A stretch of DNA of 64,000 nt from Ceratotherium simum simum. Its lineage: Eukaryota > Chordata > Mammalia > Perissodactyla > Rhinocerotidae. Made by a program: the position numbers and the translations under genes. Of the stretch, positions 34,470 to 45,214 are shown in pieces (position 1 is the stretch's first letter; every line of letters begins with the position of its first letter). The notes beneath the pieces were generated by a model. That model was given only the letters and a program-made list of their open reading frames with translations. It did no database searches and was not told where the DNA came from. Location of the stretch: assembly GCF_000283155.1 (NCBI RefSeq), contig NW_004454267.1, positions 387,769-451,768 of the forward strand. Direction: 5' to 3'.

Positions 34470-35105
34470 AGAGCTCTGACACCATCTTTAACCCTCACAG
34501 CAACCCTACAACGTAGGTATTATTACCACCCCCTGGTACAGAAGGAAGAGGAAGGCTCAGAGACGTGAAGGGATTCGTTCCAGGTTACCCAACTGTGGCC
34601 GGCGGCACAATGGCCCCCAAGATGTCCACATCCAATCCCCAGACTCTGTGAATACATATGATCCCTTACAGGGCAAAAGGGACTTTGTGGATGTGATTAA
34701 CTTAAGGCTCTTGAGAGTATCCTGGATCATCCAAGTGGGTCCAATGTTGTAATCATTGTAATCACAAGTATTCTTGTGAGAAGGAGGCAGAAGGAGGTTC
34801 TACTGCAGAAGTAGATGTGACGATGGAAGCCAGAGGTCAGAGTGATGCAAAGAAGGGGTCAGAACGCAGGTATCCTCCAGAAACTAGAAAAGGCAAGAGA
34901 ATGGATTTTCCCCTAGAGCCTCCAGAAGGAACTGATTTTGGACTTCTAGCTTTCAGAACTCTAAGAACTATAAGAGAATAAATGTGTCTCATTTTAAGCC
35001 ACCAATTTTGTGCTAATTTATTAAGCAGCCATAGGAAACTACACACCAACTAATAAATGGCAGAGCTAAGACTGGAACCCAGATGTGTCTGCCACGCTGC
35101 CTCAC
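34470..35105 (-). repeat. MIR SINE, antisense, split by an LTR
   Basis: Left part 34470-34588 (CCCTCACAGCAACCCTACAA, GTAGGTATTATTACC) and right part 35051-35105 (AAATGGCAGAGCTAAGACTG, GGAACCCAGATGTGTC) are continuous MIR once the LTR is removed. Confidence 0.88.
34594..35045 (+). mobile_element. MLT1-like solo LTR nested in MIR
   Basis: A 452-bp LTR with TG at 34594 and CA at 35045, flanked by a 5-bp CCAAC duplication (34589-34593 and 35046-35050). It contains AAGATGTCCACATCCAATCC, GGGACTTTGTGGATGTGATT, an AATAAA and TTTAAGCCACCAATTTTGTG. No internal sequence remains. Confidence 0.9.
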
Positions 35106-36189
35106 ATGGGCTCCCTGAGCTGTCCCCAAAGAGTCACCTAGAAACAACAGGAAGAAGGAAAGGAAGCAGTACTTTGTGCCCCAGAGAAAGGGCACCCACA
35201 TGCCAAACACTCCAGCGAGAGGGAGGCACTTAGAGGATTCATGCATCCCGGCATGTCCCGAATTCAGGAAACAGCTCTCCGTCCTTCCTGTTTGAAGACG
35301 AATGCTCACATAAGGAGCAAAGACGATTTATTATCCTCATGAGACTCTCTGGCCTCTGAAATTACTGAGAAAGAAAGCTCCCCTTCTGTAAGACAAAATA
35401 AATTAAAAGGATGTTTTTCTTTCGACAGGGCATGACAGCAAATGTTCTGCCGTGCTACCATTTAATTATGATCTTTAGTGCAAAATGCATGCCGTTTCCT
35501 GTGAATTTTGAAGGCATGAGCATTTTTGGTCCCTCTGTTAACCTCAGCGCAAAGGGACCATCATACGGCCGGTGCTTGTCCTCAAATGCACGGTGACACT
35601 TTTGTTTTCACCTCAGTTTTTGGTCATTGGATACCTTTCACCAACATGAAAGTATCATGGATTTTTTTTCTTCTCTTTTTTTTGTCCAAGGGTAGAACTT
35701 AGCTGAAAAGACATTTCACCCAAAGCAACCTTTTCTTTTCTCCTCTAAAATACAACCTTTGTTTCATTGAAGGTCTCAGCTGTAATGATGTCTTTCATCA
35801 GCCTTCTCCTCTGGGACAGGGGACCAGATAGGCAGCAATGCACTTTTGTTCCTTGTGCTTATTTAGTGATTTATTTTTGCAAATGAATCTGACCAACTCT
35901 TTTCGGTCAAAATAAAAAGCGGAACTTTTCCTGTTCTTAATATGATAGCAAATAATTTCATTGCTTCTGATTGGCTGGTTGAGTCAGGACCCTATCCCAC
36001 AAGAGAGGATGCTGCTGGATTCATAAACAGGAGTAAAGGCAACAGGAGATAGGATGTAATCCCCCGCTGTTGAAAGGTGGGGAGGAAGACACCCTCGTCA
36101 AGCGCTGATGAGAGTGTGCAGTAGATTGTATTACTGTTCCCGGTTTATTGCTCCTTTCGCTGGAAGAGAATTGGGTGTCCCTACTCTTT
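35106..36189. other. Unique intronic block, candidate conserved element
   Basis: About 1.1 kb free of recognised repeats. The stretch 35390-35650 has CATTTAATTATGATC and TGCATGCCG-like homeobox/octamer-type motifs and an even composition, which suggests conserved non-coding DNA (inference). Confidence 0.4.
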
Positions 36190-36515
36190 GCCCTACACCT
36201 TGCGGTCTCTCCCTGTGGGTGCTGTCAGCTTCCCTACAGCACTGATACCGAGCTCGGCCAGGGGACTTGTACTGGCCAATGAAACGTGAGCAGGAGTAAC
36301 GTTCGCCATGGCATGGGTCAGCCATTGCTCTTCTCCTTCTGCTGTGAGCCTGAGGGAGGGGGTTGCTCCTTCATCCTGGGTCCCAGAATGGAAAGCAACG
36401 CAGAGCAGAGCCAAAGGTGACACGCAGCCAACATGTAACGGGGTGGGGAATAAACCTCTGTGGTTATAGGCACTGAGATTTGAGGGCTGTTTGTTACCGC
36501 AGCAGAACCTAGAGA
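36190..36515 (+). mobile_element. MaLR-like LTR fragment
   Basis: GGACTTGTACTGGCCAATGA, AATAAACCTCTGTGGTTATA and TTTGAGGGCTGTTTGTTACC fit an LTR of the '...ggccaatgaaacgtgagc...ccactgagatttgggggttgtttgttac' type. The 5' end is unclear. Confidence 0.6.
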
Positions 36516-36579
36516 AAGCTGACGGATTCAGAATACTGGAGGGTAGTTGGGGCAGCATCACGTACGAGCACACACCAGC

Positions 36580-37085
36580 CACGACTCTCTCACGTGCAAG
36601 TATCAGAAACCTAACTCAAACTGGCTTAAGAAAAAAATTTTTTAAAAAGGTATTTATTGGCTCACTAAACTAATAGGGGCAGAGTTGGCTTTAGGTATGG
36701 CCAGCTAGAGAGGCTGAAAACAATGCCACAGGGGCTCAGACTCGGGCCAGCTCCCAGTTCTGCTGTTATCTCAGGCACTCAAGCAGCTCAAGGCTTATAA
36801 CCTCAAAGCTCCAAGTCTCGAGGAAAAGAGAGAGGATCTTTCCTGGTTGCTTCCCGAAAAATCTTGGGATTATCTCTGATTTACCAATCTGGGAGCAACC
36901 ATGGTGGTCAGGGGGACTCACTTCTCGGACTGGCCTGGCCCGGGTCACCCAGCCCAGAGCCAGAGGTGGAAGCAGCTCACTGTCTACCTGGACTGACAAG
37001 GGGAGAGGGGTGACCCTTCCAGGAACACAGGGACTTCTGTAACCAAAAGAGGGGGGAATCAGTGCAGGGCTGGAAAAAACATAAA
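36580..37085. repeat. Ancient repeat, unclassified (copy B)
   Basis: TAACTCAAACTGGCTTAAGA, TATTTATTGGCTCACTAAAC and CTTGGGATTATCTCTGATTT match a dispersed mammalian repeat with 'aactggcttaag...tttattggctca...cctgggattgactctgattgg'. It probably shares its family with 20160-20560. Confidence 0.5.
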
Positions 37086-37161
37086 TGTCTACCACAGAAA
37101 GCAAGACAATGGAATAAAAAGAAATAGAATAAATACTCTTTAGTTTTGCAATTGTTTTTAA

Positions 37162-37358
37162 TTTTTTTTTTTTTTTTGCTGAGGAAGATTCACCCTGAGC
37201 TAATATCTGTGCCAATCTTCCTCTATTTTGTATGTGAGTCACCGCCACAGCACAGCTGACAAGTGGTGGAGGTCCACGCCTGGGACCTGAACCTGCGAAC
37301 CTGAGCTGCCGAAGTGGAGCACACTGAACTTAACCACTACACCATAGGGCCAGCCCCT
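37162..37358 (-). mobile_element. ERE-type SINE, antisense, older subfamily
   Basis: Poly-T, then GCTGAGGAAGATTCACCCTG, the CACCGCCACAGCACAGCTGA body and a GGGCCAGCCCC head end. The target duplication TGTTTTTAATT is present on both sides (about 37154 and 37359). Confidence 0.9.
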
Positions 37359-37369
37359 GTTTTTAATTC

Positions 37370-38154
37370 TTAAAGTAACTCTGTAGATAATATGAAAGCT
37401 ACAAAATAATATACAGGAGAAAATAAAAGCCATGTTCCTGCCACTTGGAGTGAAACATCCTTTTGAAAGACTTTTTAGGTCCAGAGTTATTTAATTCTAT
37501 GATGATCCTTGATTTTAAACATTTCCTTTTCACTGCATAGTTTATTTAATATGTATATTTTATATATGATAAATCTTAGTTATCTTTATAAACCTAAGAG
37601 AATTTTTTAAGCGTTGTCAATATCTATATAAAATGGCTACATAAAATGCAGTTATTAAAAAAAAATCATGGAATAGAAATGGGTAACTGAGAAGGGGTGG
37701 ACAGAGTGAAGAGTAAGTTAAATTACAGGGAACCTGTGGGAGAAGGCCCATCATTTATGTGATAAGCGATCGGCAGCCACCCGTGACAAATGGTCGCAAC
37801 CGCCAGCTGTGATCTGACAATATAATGACATCGAGGATCGCAGACAGCTGGGCTTGGTAGCATTTGTCTTACCAAGAACATTAAAATAAGACCCAAACTC
37901 CCATTTTAGATGGCTCCCAGGCTGGCAGATAGGATTATTTGAGGCAATAAATGCTAATACACACAATATACAAAGGAGTCGCATCTTACAGGAGCTATTC
38001 TCTAAAATCAGGACATAAGATGAAAAGCACATTTAATCGAAATTTCCCCTTAACATACTTTAGATTCCATGTAAAGACACGGCATCATTCAATCAGTCTC
38101 GCACAGCCAGTTTTCCCCCGGTCTTAGTACTTAGTACCCTCTAAGTACCAGGTG
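37370..38154. other. Unassigned intronic DNA
   Basis: No exon or named repeat. 37740-38060 is repeat-free and balanced in composition. Confidence 0.35.
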
Positions 38155-38765
38155 ATATAGGAGGCAGCAGAGCAGAGTAATTAACCATGCTCTTAGCAGC
38201 ACGGACTCTGAGCCAGACTGCCTGGGTTCAGACCCTGCCGCTGCAATTTACTAGCTTGTGACCTTGGGCAAATAACTTAATATCTCGGTGTCTCAGTTCT
38301 TTCTCTGAAATATACTCGCCAGGACAGCTAGTACTCATGGACTATCCAGTATTCCCTTACATAGCTCAGCCTCCCTTGCAGTTGGTTTGGGGCCATGCTC
38401 CGTGAGGAGAGGTGAGAAGGTTAAGAACCTTCCAGACTGGGAAGGTTATGAACTAGAGTGCCTCCTCCATTCTTTTCTTCCTTTGCGTCAGTGACCTCAA
38501 AGATCACATGCTCCAAACAGCTATAATCTATAAGAGGGCTGTCCGACCTGCATCAGTCATTGTATGAGCAGAAATAAGCTGCTATTGGGGTAAGCCACTG
38601 GTATTTGGTTTTGTTTATAACTGCAACCTAGCCTAGCCTGGCCTGACTGATACAATGGGGAAAATCATATTTCCTACTTTGTAGAGTTGTTGTGTTAGTT
38701 AAATTAAGTAATATTTATAAATTATTCAAAATAGTACCCAAGTAAATACTATATAAATGCTTGGT
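38155..38765 (+). repeat. MIR SINE, split by an LTR-like insertion
   Basis: The left part ends near 38312 (GAGCCAGACTGCCTGGGTTC, GTGACCTTGGGCAAATAACT). The right part resumes at about 38655 (ATGGGGAAAATCATATTTCC, GTAGAGTTGTTGTG). Together they give one MIR. Confidence 0.88.
38315..38652 (+). mobile_element. LTR-like insertion in MIR
   Basis: It ends GTAAGCCACTGGTATTTGG ... GACTGATACA, an LTR 3' end of the same group as 9700 and 12475. The start is poorly defined. Confidence 0.55.
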
Positions 38766-38812
38766 AGGTAGATAGGTAGACAGACAGACAGAGACGGACA
38801 GACAGACAGAAG
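38763..38812. repeat. TAGG/TAGA/CAGA tetranucleotide tract
   Basis: Interrupted TAGG, TAGA and CAGA units run through about 50 bp. Confidence 0.9.
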
Positions 38813-39049
38813 GAAGCTGTTGCCTTATGATTTGCTCATGTTCGGAGGGGCACATGAACCAGAACAACTAAAGAAAGAGCTGGATCACATGTCCTATTTT
38901 ATGCTTCACCTCCAGAGTGGAATGGCAAGGGGGATTGCTTGCATTTTTAAAAATCTTATTTCTTTCTCTCTCTTTCCCCGGAGAGCACGTTGTTGAATTA
39001 GCATAAAGTAAGTACATGTATTGCAATCTAGCTATACACAAAATCTGTC
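38813..39049. other. Unassigned intronic DNA
   Basis: Nothing recognisable beyond a CT-rich patch near 38959-38978. Confidence 0.3.
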
Positions 39050-39120
39050 TGTCCATGTAGACGGGGACCATGTTTATCTGTGTCATAGTTCCATGGCACA
39101 TAGTAAGCGTTCAATAAGTG
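39050..39120 (+). mobile_element. L2 3' terminus fragment
   Basis: GTAGACGGGGACCATGTTTA and GGCACATAGTAAGCGTTCAA form an L2 3' end. Confidence 0.7.
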
Positions 39121-39324
39121 GGAGCCAGCCAGCTTATGAATTTGCTCCATAATTTTAGAGCACATTTAAGCATTCAATAAAGGTCAGCTGAATAAATGAA
39201 CAAATAAATAACTTTTTCTAAATAGCTGGAACACACCTGATTGCTATATGTATCAGTAGTCGGAAAAAAATGTATTCCCTTAATAGCTGGTACCAGAATT
39301 CCTCTTAGGGAAGAAAATAGCTTT

Positions 39325-39484
39325 GTTTACATTAAAGACCATTTTACAGATGGAAAAACTGAGGCTCAAAGAGGTGAAGTTATCTTTGCCCAGAGTCTCA
39401 CAGCTGGAAAGGGATCTTGGTTTGGAATGCAGAGTTGTGACTCCAGAGCCCAAGTTCCTAAATCCTGCACTATATTGCGGCCAC
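39325..39484 (-). repeat. MIR SINE, antisense
   Basis: CATTTTACAGATGGAAAAAC, GAGGCTCAAAGAGGTGAAGT and GACTCCAGAGCCCAAGTTCC fit reversed MIR. Confidence 0.87.
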
Positions 39485-39852
39485 TTCTTTGACTTCCAGG
39501 ACATTCTTATACCACCCTTGACAGCTCCAGGATTTGACTTGCGGTCATCTTCAACCCATCCCCCAACAGCCTTCTCAGACACTTCATCAATTATACTGAT
39601 GTCACTTCCAACACCATGGCCTCCAGTCCACAGGATTCCATGACCCCCATCTTCCCTCACGTCAGTCACTCAATAGAACGGTCACATCTTAGAATGGGTC
39701 ATCACTGAAGACTGTCAAATCTCGACTTCCCAAATTCTTGATCTGATCATAACTCTCTATCCTTCCATCTTTCCCACCTACTCATTTCTGTATATATTAT
39801 TTGCCCTTACGTGAGACTATGGTTTGGGAAGGTTATCGGTGTCCACCTAGAA
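39485..39852. other. Unassigned, possibly decayed L2
   Basis: Pyrimidine-rich sequence with short L2-like phrases but no clear alignment by eye. Confidence 0.3.
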
Positions 39853-40070
39853 CAGGGTTCAGCAAACTATAGCCCATGGGCCAAATCTGGCCCACCACCT
39901 ATTTTTGCAAATAAAGCTGTACTGGAACACAGCCATGGCCATTTGCTCACATATTGTCTATGTTGCTTTCATGCTGCAGTGGTGGGGCTGAGTAGTTGCA
40001 ACAGAGACCACATGTGGCCTGCAAGGCCTAAAACGTTTACTATCCTCTACAGAAAAAGGTTGCTGACCTG
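39853..40070 (-). mobile_element. Non-autonomous hAT-like relic (copy 2)
   Basis: It is the reverse of the 8342 element. It starts CAGGGTTCAGCAAACTATAG, contains GGCCAAATCTGGCCCACC and GTGTTCCAGTACAGC in reverse sense, and ends near TTGCTGACCTG. Confidence 0.8.
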
Positions 40071-40559
40071 ACCTGGAAAGCCACTTCCTTATTCCCCAGG
40101 AACTCTGCGATTACTGAAGCCATGTTCCTAGGGCAAGCCCAGAGCTTTGACTGTGTGAATCCTCTTTCTCATTGTTGCTGGGGAGAACTGGGTTTGGCCT
40201 TGGAGGGATGCCTGGAGGGAGGATGAGGCTGATGGAAGGGAACTAGTTGGGGAGCTGTGCACGTTCAGAGCCAGGTCTTGGGAGGGGTAACCACGGCCTG
40301 CCCAAGCACCACGAGGCTTCACACCTGGCCCACACCTGCCATTCTCTTCTTGCCCCCGGGCCACGCCATTCGAGCTTCTCAGCATGATCACGTGAAATCT
40401 CAGTCTCCCTCACTGTCTGTCACTCCAGCCATCTCCAATGGAGAACAGCCCTCAGCCCTCCCAGTTCACTGCCAGTCAATGGATACCTCCTTGCCCACGG
40501 CACATCCACCATTCAATCAGGCGCTCACAAGGAGCTTTGGAAAATCTCATTGTTTCTTG
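40071..40559. other. Unassigned GC-moderate intronic DNA
   Basis: No exon or repeat can be supported; frames on both strands lack splice context. Confidence 0.35.
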
Positions 40560-41235
40560 TCCTTTTAATTTTTTATTATGGAAATTTCCAAAGATATAAA
40601 AGAGTAGACAGAAAGAAAAATGAACCCATGTAACTTTCAGCCAGTTTCAATTATACTGTTCTCCATGTCAGTCACTCAATGTAACTTCCCCCCAACCCTG
40701 TCTGTAGACATCATTTTATATTTCATTCATAAATATTTCAACATTTCTCTAAAAAGTAATAACCTTTTAATCATGACTATGAAATTATCATAGTTTAAAT
40801 AAAATAACAATAATTCTTTATATTATCAACTATCTACTAAGGATTCAAATTTCCAATTGTCTCCTAATTTTTCTTTTTAGTTTGTTTCTTTGAATCAGGA
40901 TCCAAATAAAATCCAGACATTGAAATTCTTAAAATTTTAAAATTTTCTGGGGCTGGCTCAGTGGCACAGTGGTTCAGTTCAAACAGTCTGCTGCAGCGGC
41001 CCAGGGTTCACAGGTTTGGATCCCGGGCATGGATCTACACACCCCTCATCAAGCCATGCTGTGTCAGTGTCCCACATACAAAAAATAGAGGAAGACTGGC
41101 ACAGATGTTAGCTCAGGGCCAATCTTTCTCACCAAAAAAAAAATTTTTTTTTAATTTTCTTGCTTCTAAGATGGACTCCACCACCCCCATGGTAGCGTTT
41201 CTGAGTTTGGTATGTTTCTTACTTCCAACGTGAAC
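40560..41235 (-). mobile_element. Old L1 3' UTR, antisense, split by a SINE
   Basis: TTTATTATGGAAATTTCCAA, CCATGTAACTTTCAGCCAG and GAATCAGGATCCAAATAAAA are the antisense 3' UTR of an old L1M. The flank after the SINE continues it. Confidence 0.7.
40949..41152 (+). mobile_element. ERE-type SINE, older subfamily
   Basis: Head GGGGCTGGCTCAGTGGCACA, body CATGGATCTACACACCCCTC and CAAGCCATGCTGTGTCAG, A-rich tail. The target duplication AATTTTCT is exact at 40941-40948 and 41153-41160. Confidence 0.92.
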
Positions 41236-41754
41236 ATATAATGTAGTGTTTCTTTCTCTTCCTGACAATTGGTTGTTAAATCATTAACATAATTCAGAAA
41301 ATATGGCAGTTTATGAGAAAACCATAAGATATCAGTCTTAGAAAAGTTAATAATGCTTTCCCTTCAGATCTTTCCCTTAAGCTCCCCTGGGCCCAGTCTG
41401 GACCTTTCACTACATTAGCTTTGCAAGTCTTCAACCCTGATTTTACCCACCATCTGTTTTCTCCACCCTCTTTCCAGGGCTGCCGAGGGTTGCTGGAGAT
41501 GATCACATAAGCAGGCTGTTTACATGCACCACCAATTCAGGCCATCAGCTGGGCTGTCGCTATTTATCCCTGGCTGATTCCCTATCGGTTTCACCACAGC
41601 AGCTGTTGTGGCCCCCCTCCCCTCCCCCACAAGCCTCCAGAACCTGCTGGGGCCTCCCGCTCAGCAGACGCCTTCACACCTACGTGAACTTTCTCAACTT
41701 CTCCCCTGCCACCTCAAATTTGCTCTCACTTTTAGCTCTGGTCTCAGAGGAATA
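41236..41754. other. Unassigned intronic DNA
   Basis: No recognised repeat or exon. The pyrimidine-rich stretch 41560-41740 has no coding signal. Confidence 0.35.
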
Positions 41755-41955
41755 AATATACATCTTCTTTTATCTATATATGTGTATATATGCATAGAGA
41801 AGAATTCTTAAAAGAAGTTCCCTAAAATGTCAACGATGGTTATATCTGGGAGGTAGGCTCTCAGGTGATATGCACCCTTTTAATTTTACTTTTCTGTTTG
41901 CTTTCACTTTTTTCACTGAGCATGTGTCATTTTTATAAAACCCATAATAATTTTA
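41755..41955 (+). mobile_element. L1M 3'-end fragment
   Basis: GTCAACGATGGTTATATCTG, TTTTAATTTTACTTTTCTGT and GAGCATGTGTCATTTTTATA are the sense 3' tail of an old L1. Confidence 0.7.
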
Positions 41956-42043
41956 AAACGTTATTGATCCCCAATAAAATGCAGGTGATCCCTAGGAGTG
42001 ACGGTGAGGGGCTTTCAATTTCCCCACATTCTCCATTACTCTT

Positions 42044-42545
42044 TGTGGTGGGCAGAATAATGGAGCCCAAAGATGTCCACATCGTAATTCCCAGACCCTG
42101 TGAATATGTTACCTTACAGTGGCAAAAGAGACTTTGCAGATGTGATTAAATTAAGGACTCTAAGGTGGGGAGATTATTCTGAATTATCTGGAGGAGCCAA
42201 TGTAATCATATGAGTCCTTAACAGTGGAAGAGGGAGGCAAAAGAGAGTCAGAGAAATGTAACTAATAAAGTAGAGTCAGAGATATGCAACATTGCTGGCT
42301 TTGAAGATGGAGGAAGAGGCTAACAGCCAAGGAATATGGGCAGCGTCTAGAAGCTGGGAAAAGCAAGGAAACAGATTCTCCCCTAGAGCCTCCAGAAAAG
42401 AATGCAGCCCCGCCAACATCTTGACTTTGAGACCAGTGAGATCTGTGTCAGGCTTCTGACCTCCAGAAATGTAAGATAACTTTGTATTGTTTGAAGCCAC
42501 CAAGTTTGTGGTAAATTGTTACAGCAGCAGTAGAAAACTAATACA
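42044..42545 (+). mobile_element. MLT1-like solo LTR
   Basis: It starts TGTGGTGGGCAGAATAATGG and contains AAAGATGTCCACATCGTAAT, GACTTTGCAGATGTGATTAA, AGCCTCCAGAAAAGAATGCA and TTGTTTGAAGCCACCAAGTT, ending AAAACTAATACA. Confidence 0.88.
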
Positions 42546-42599
42546 CCTCTACTCCCTCCCTACTGGTCATTTCAAAGCAACATAGAATCTACGTGGAAA

Positions 42600-43430
42600 C
42601 AATGGCTTGCTTTGCAAACACAGCTGCGAGACAAGCCATGGTCACCACTGCCAAGCACATGTCTCAGCGTAAGTGCATCCTTCACCGAACCTCTGGAACC
42701 AACTCAGGGGTACACCCAAGTTCAGCCCTTGTCCACCTCGGCTCAATCCGTACATTTGACATGGGGATTTGATTCAAAAATCAACGGTTCTCTCCAGACC
42801 CCACTTCTGAGCTTCAGGCCACTGTTTCCAATTCGAATATCCTAGAGGCACCTCAATCTCGATGTGCCCCAGATAGGAATCATCATCTTTACCCTTGAAC
42901 CTGTTTTCTGGCTAGGTCTCTTTGCTTCTATTACGCGCCTCCCGTTTACCCAGCAAATCTCAGCTTTTCAGGCACACCGCTTTTCCACCCCTACACTCAT
43001 CCCGTGTCATCCACCCACTCTACCCATTCCATGTCCCTCCTTTTCCACTCCCGTTGTGCTGGCTCAAGACCTCAGGGCTGTAACCATGGCTTCGGAAACA
43101 GCAGCCCAACTCTAGACTCTCCTCAGTCTCACATAACCCCTGCACTCTTGGGAGCTCTCTTGCCAAAATGGTCTGATCACATTACATCTCTGCTCCAAAA
43201 CCTTTTAAGGCTCTCTCTTGCTTACAGAACAATGCCCAAACTTCATGCTTTTACTGAACACCAAAATCCACCCCTAACTCCCTTCCAGCCTTATGTCCCA
43301 TCCCATCCCTATACGCTGGCATGCTCTGTGAGCCAGCTAGCTGGTTTCCTGTGCCTGGACCAAGTCCTGTCTTGTCCCACCTTTGTGTCTTTGGCCTTGA
43401 ATACCCTTTTCTGCTGTATCTCTCCTTCCT
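42600..43430 (+). mobile_element. L2 LINE
   Basis: TATCCTAGAGGCACCTCAAT, GATCACATTACATCTCTGCT, TGCTTACAGAACAATGCCCA and GGCATGCTCTGTGAGCCAGC are in L2 order. The apparent 142-codon frame at 43004-43432 is antisense-independent noise inside this repeat. Confidence 0.7.
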
Positions 43431-43484
43431 AAGTCCATAATGTCCGTCAATGGCAACAGTAACCACTAGTAAGCCACATGTTAC

Positions 43485-44228
43485 TATGGGCTGGTCTGTT
43501 CATGATCCCATTTGTTAGCGCATTATTTCACTGCATCCTCATAATCATCACATTTTACTAATGAGGAAACGGAGGCTTAGAGAGTGACCTGTTGGGGTGC
43601 TTTTAAAATATGTCCACACATGCTTTGACACTCTTCCCTTCAAAAGGTGGAGCCTAATTCCTCTCCCTTTGAATGTGGTACTTGAGCTGTCCTTAGGGAC
43701 TCGCTGCCAACTAATAGAATGTGGTGGAAGTGGAGGTGTTTGGCTTCCAAGACTGGGTCATAAAAGGCACTGTGGCTTCCTCTTTTGCTCGAGTCTCTCA
43801 TTCTGAAGGAGGACAGTTACCATGTCATGAAGACACTCAAGCAGCCCGTGGAAAGGCCCACGTGGAGAAAAACTGAGGCCTTCAGCCAACAGCCACCACC
43901 ATGTGTGTGAGCCATCTTGAAAGTGGCTCCTCTAGGCTCAGTCAAGCCTTCAGATGACTGCAGCCCCTGCAACGTCTTGACTACAACCTATGAGAGACCC
44001 TGAACCAGAACTACCCAGCTAAGCTGCACCTGAATTCCCAATCCACAGAAACTGCGAGATAATAAATATTTATTGTTTTAAGCCACTAAGTTTTAGGGTA
44101 ATTTGTTACACAGTAATAGATAACTAAAACACTTACCCAGGGTCATGCAACTAGTGAGTGGTAGAGACTTGAACACTGGTTTGTCTGTCCCCAAAGCTCA
44201 TACTCTTAACCCCAACCCAACACTGCCT
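43485..44228 (-). repeat. MIR SINE, antisense, split by an LTR
   Basis: Left part to 43586 (GCATCCTCATAATCATCACA, GAGGAAACGGAGGCTTAGAG) and right part 44132-44228 (CCCAGGGTCATGCAACTAGT, CTCATACTCTTAACCCCAAC) rejoin as one MIR. Confidence 0.88.
43587..44131 (+). mobile_element. MaLR-like solo LTR nested in MIR
   Basis: It contains GGTGGAGCCTAATTCCTCTC, GGAGGACAGTTACCATGTCA, CAAGCAGCCCGTGGAAAGGC, GAGATAATAAATATTTATTG and GTTTTAAGCCACTAAGTTTT, ending GATAACTAAAACA. It is the full-length sense counterpart of 11525-12045. Confidence 0.75.
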
Positions 44229-44234
44229 ACATTG

Positions 44235-44260
44235 TACTAGTACTAGTACTAGTACTAGTC
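44235..44260. repeat. (TACTAG)n short tandem repeat
   Basis: Four perfect TACTAG units. Because ACTAGT is its own reverse complement, the tract can fold on itself. Confidence 0.95.
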
Positions 44261-44444
44261 TACATTTTTCTTCCTTTAGAAAACCTTGACAGAGTCTCTC
44301 CCTCAAAATTCATCTTCCTCTAATCTGTACCTTTAAGCTCTAATCAAAATGCCCATCCATCGTGCTCCTGCCCCTAACAATCACCATATTTGCTTAAGAC
44401 CCACCTCACTTCATTTTCAACTTCCCAGCTCTAGGCTCTCAGCT

Positions 44445-44540
44445 TTAGTACCTACATCCCAGTGTTGCTGCAAAGATTGAATGAGATAATATGTGTAAAA
44501 GCACTTAGCAGAGTAATGGCTCAATGATATAATTTGTTAC
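44445..44540 (+). repeat. MIR 3' fragment
   Basis: GATTGAATGAGATAATATGT and AAAAGCACTTAGCAGAGTAA are the MIR 3' half. Confidence 0.7.
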
Positions 44541-44572
44541 CTCCTCAGTACAGCACTTCATCTGTCCTGTGG

Positions 44573-44752
44573 ATGAAGTCTCAACTCTGGCTGTACATTA
44601 GAACCACCTAGGAAGCTGTTAAAAAAACAAAGAACAATGCCTGGGCCCTACCCTGAATTAATAGGTCTGATTTAATAGGTCTTAGGTGAAGCCAGGCAAC
44701 GAAAGCTCCCCAGATGATTTTAAAGTGCAGCCAGGGTAGAAAACCACGGGAT
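44573..44752 (+). mobile_element. MER5-type relic
   Basis: CAACTCTGGCTGTACATTAG, ACCACCTAGGAAGCTGTTAA and CAGATGATTTTAAAGTGCAG are MER5A ends. Confidence 0.85.
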
Positions 44753-44758
44753 TAGATC

Positions 44759-44997
44759 ACAGGTTCTCAACCAGGGGGGATTTTGCTGTCCTTCCCTCTC
44801 CACCCCTCAACTCCCCTGACATTTGCCAGTGTCTGGAGACACTCTTGACGGTGATGACTGTAGGGGGTGCTATGGCATGTAGTGGGTGGAGGCTGGAGAC
44901 GCTACGAAACATCCTACAATGCACAGGCCAGACCCACAACAGAGATTTATCTGGTGCTAAATGTCAACAGTGCCAAGGTGGGGAAAGCTTGGATTAG
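44759..44997 (+). mobile_element. hAT-like relic of another family
   Basis: GGTTCTCAACCAGGGGGGAT, GACATTTGCCAGTGTCTGGA, GGGGTGCTATGGCATGTAG, AACATCCTACAATGCACAGG and AAATGTCAACAGTGCCAAGG give the order of a common mammalian hAT-type element, abutting the MER5 copy. Confidence 0.8.
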
Positions 44998-45214
44998 ATA
45001 TGTTTCCCAGCTCCTGCCCTCGGTTCCTAACATTCAGGTTGGTTGCCTCTCTGACTCTTCCTGTTCAAAAGTACCCCTGAGAAGGATATAGCACCTGGGT
45101 TCTTCCCTCTCAAGACCAAATCTGGGCACCGACCAGCCTGGCCACTGCCTCCAATGGGCTGGCTCCAGGCCCACCAGGGGGGCCCGTGGACAGCCTTGTG
45201 CTTCCCCATTTCCC

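Noticed and set aside
34594..35045. Complete endogenous retrovirus
   Set aside because: Only solo LTRs are seen here and at the other LTR sites; no internal gag, pol or env-like sequence was found between LTR pairs.
36193..36582. 129-codon minus-strand open frame as a gene
   Set aside because: It overlaps an LTR-like repeat on the opposite strand and shows no splice or codon signal.
36766..37248. 160-codon minus-strand frame
   Set aside because: It runs through an ERE SINE and an ancient repeat; no real coding evidence.
38763..38812. CRISPR-like repeat array
   Set aside because: A simple tetranucleotide microsatellite without spacers, in a mammalian genome.
43004..43432. 142-codon plus-strand frame as an exon
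   Set aside because: It lies in an L2 copy; the frame is repeat-derived and low complexity (Ser/Pro/Leu-rich).
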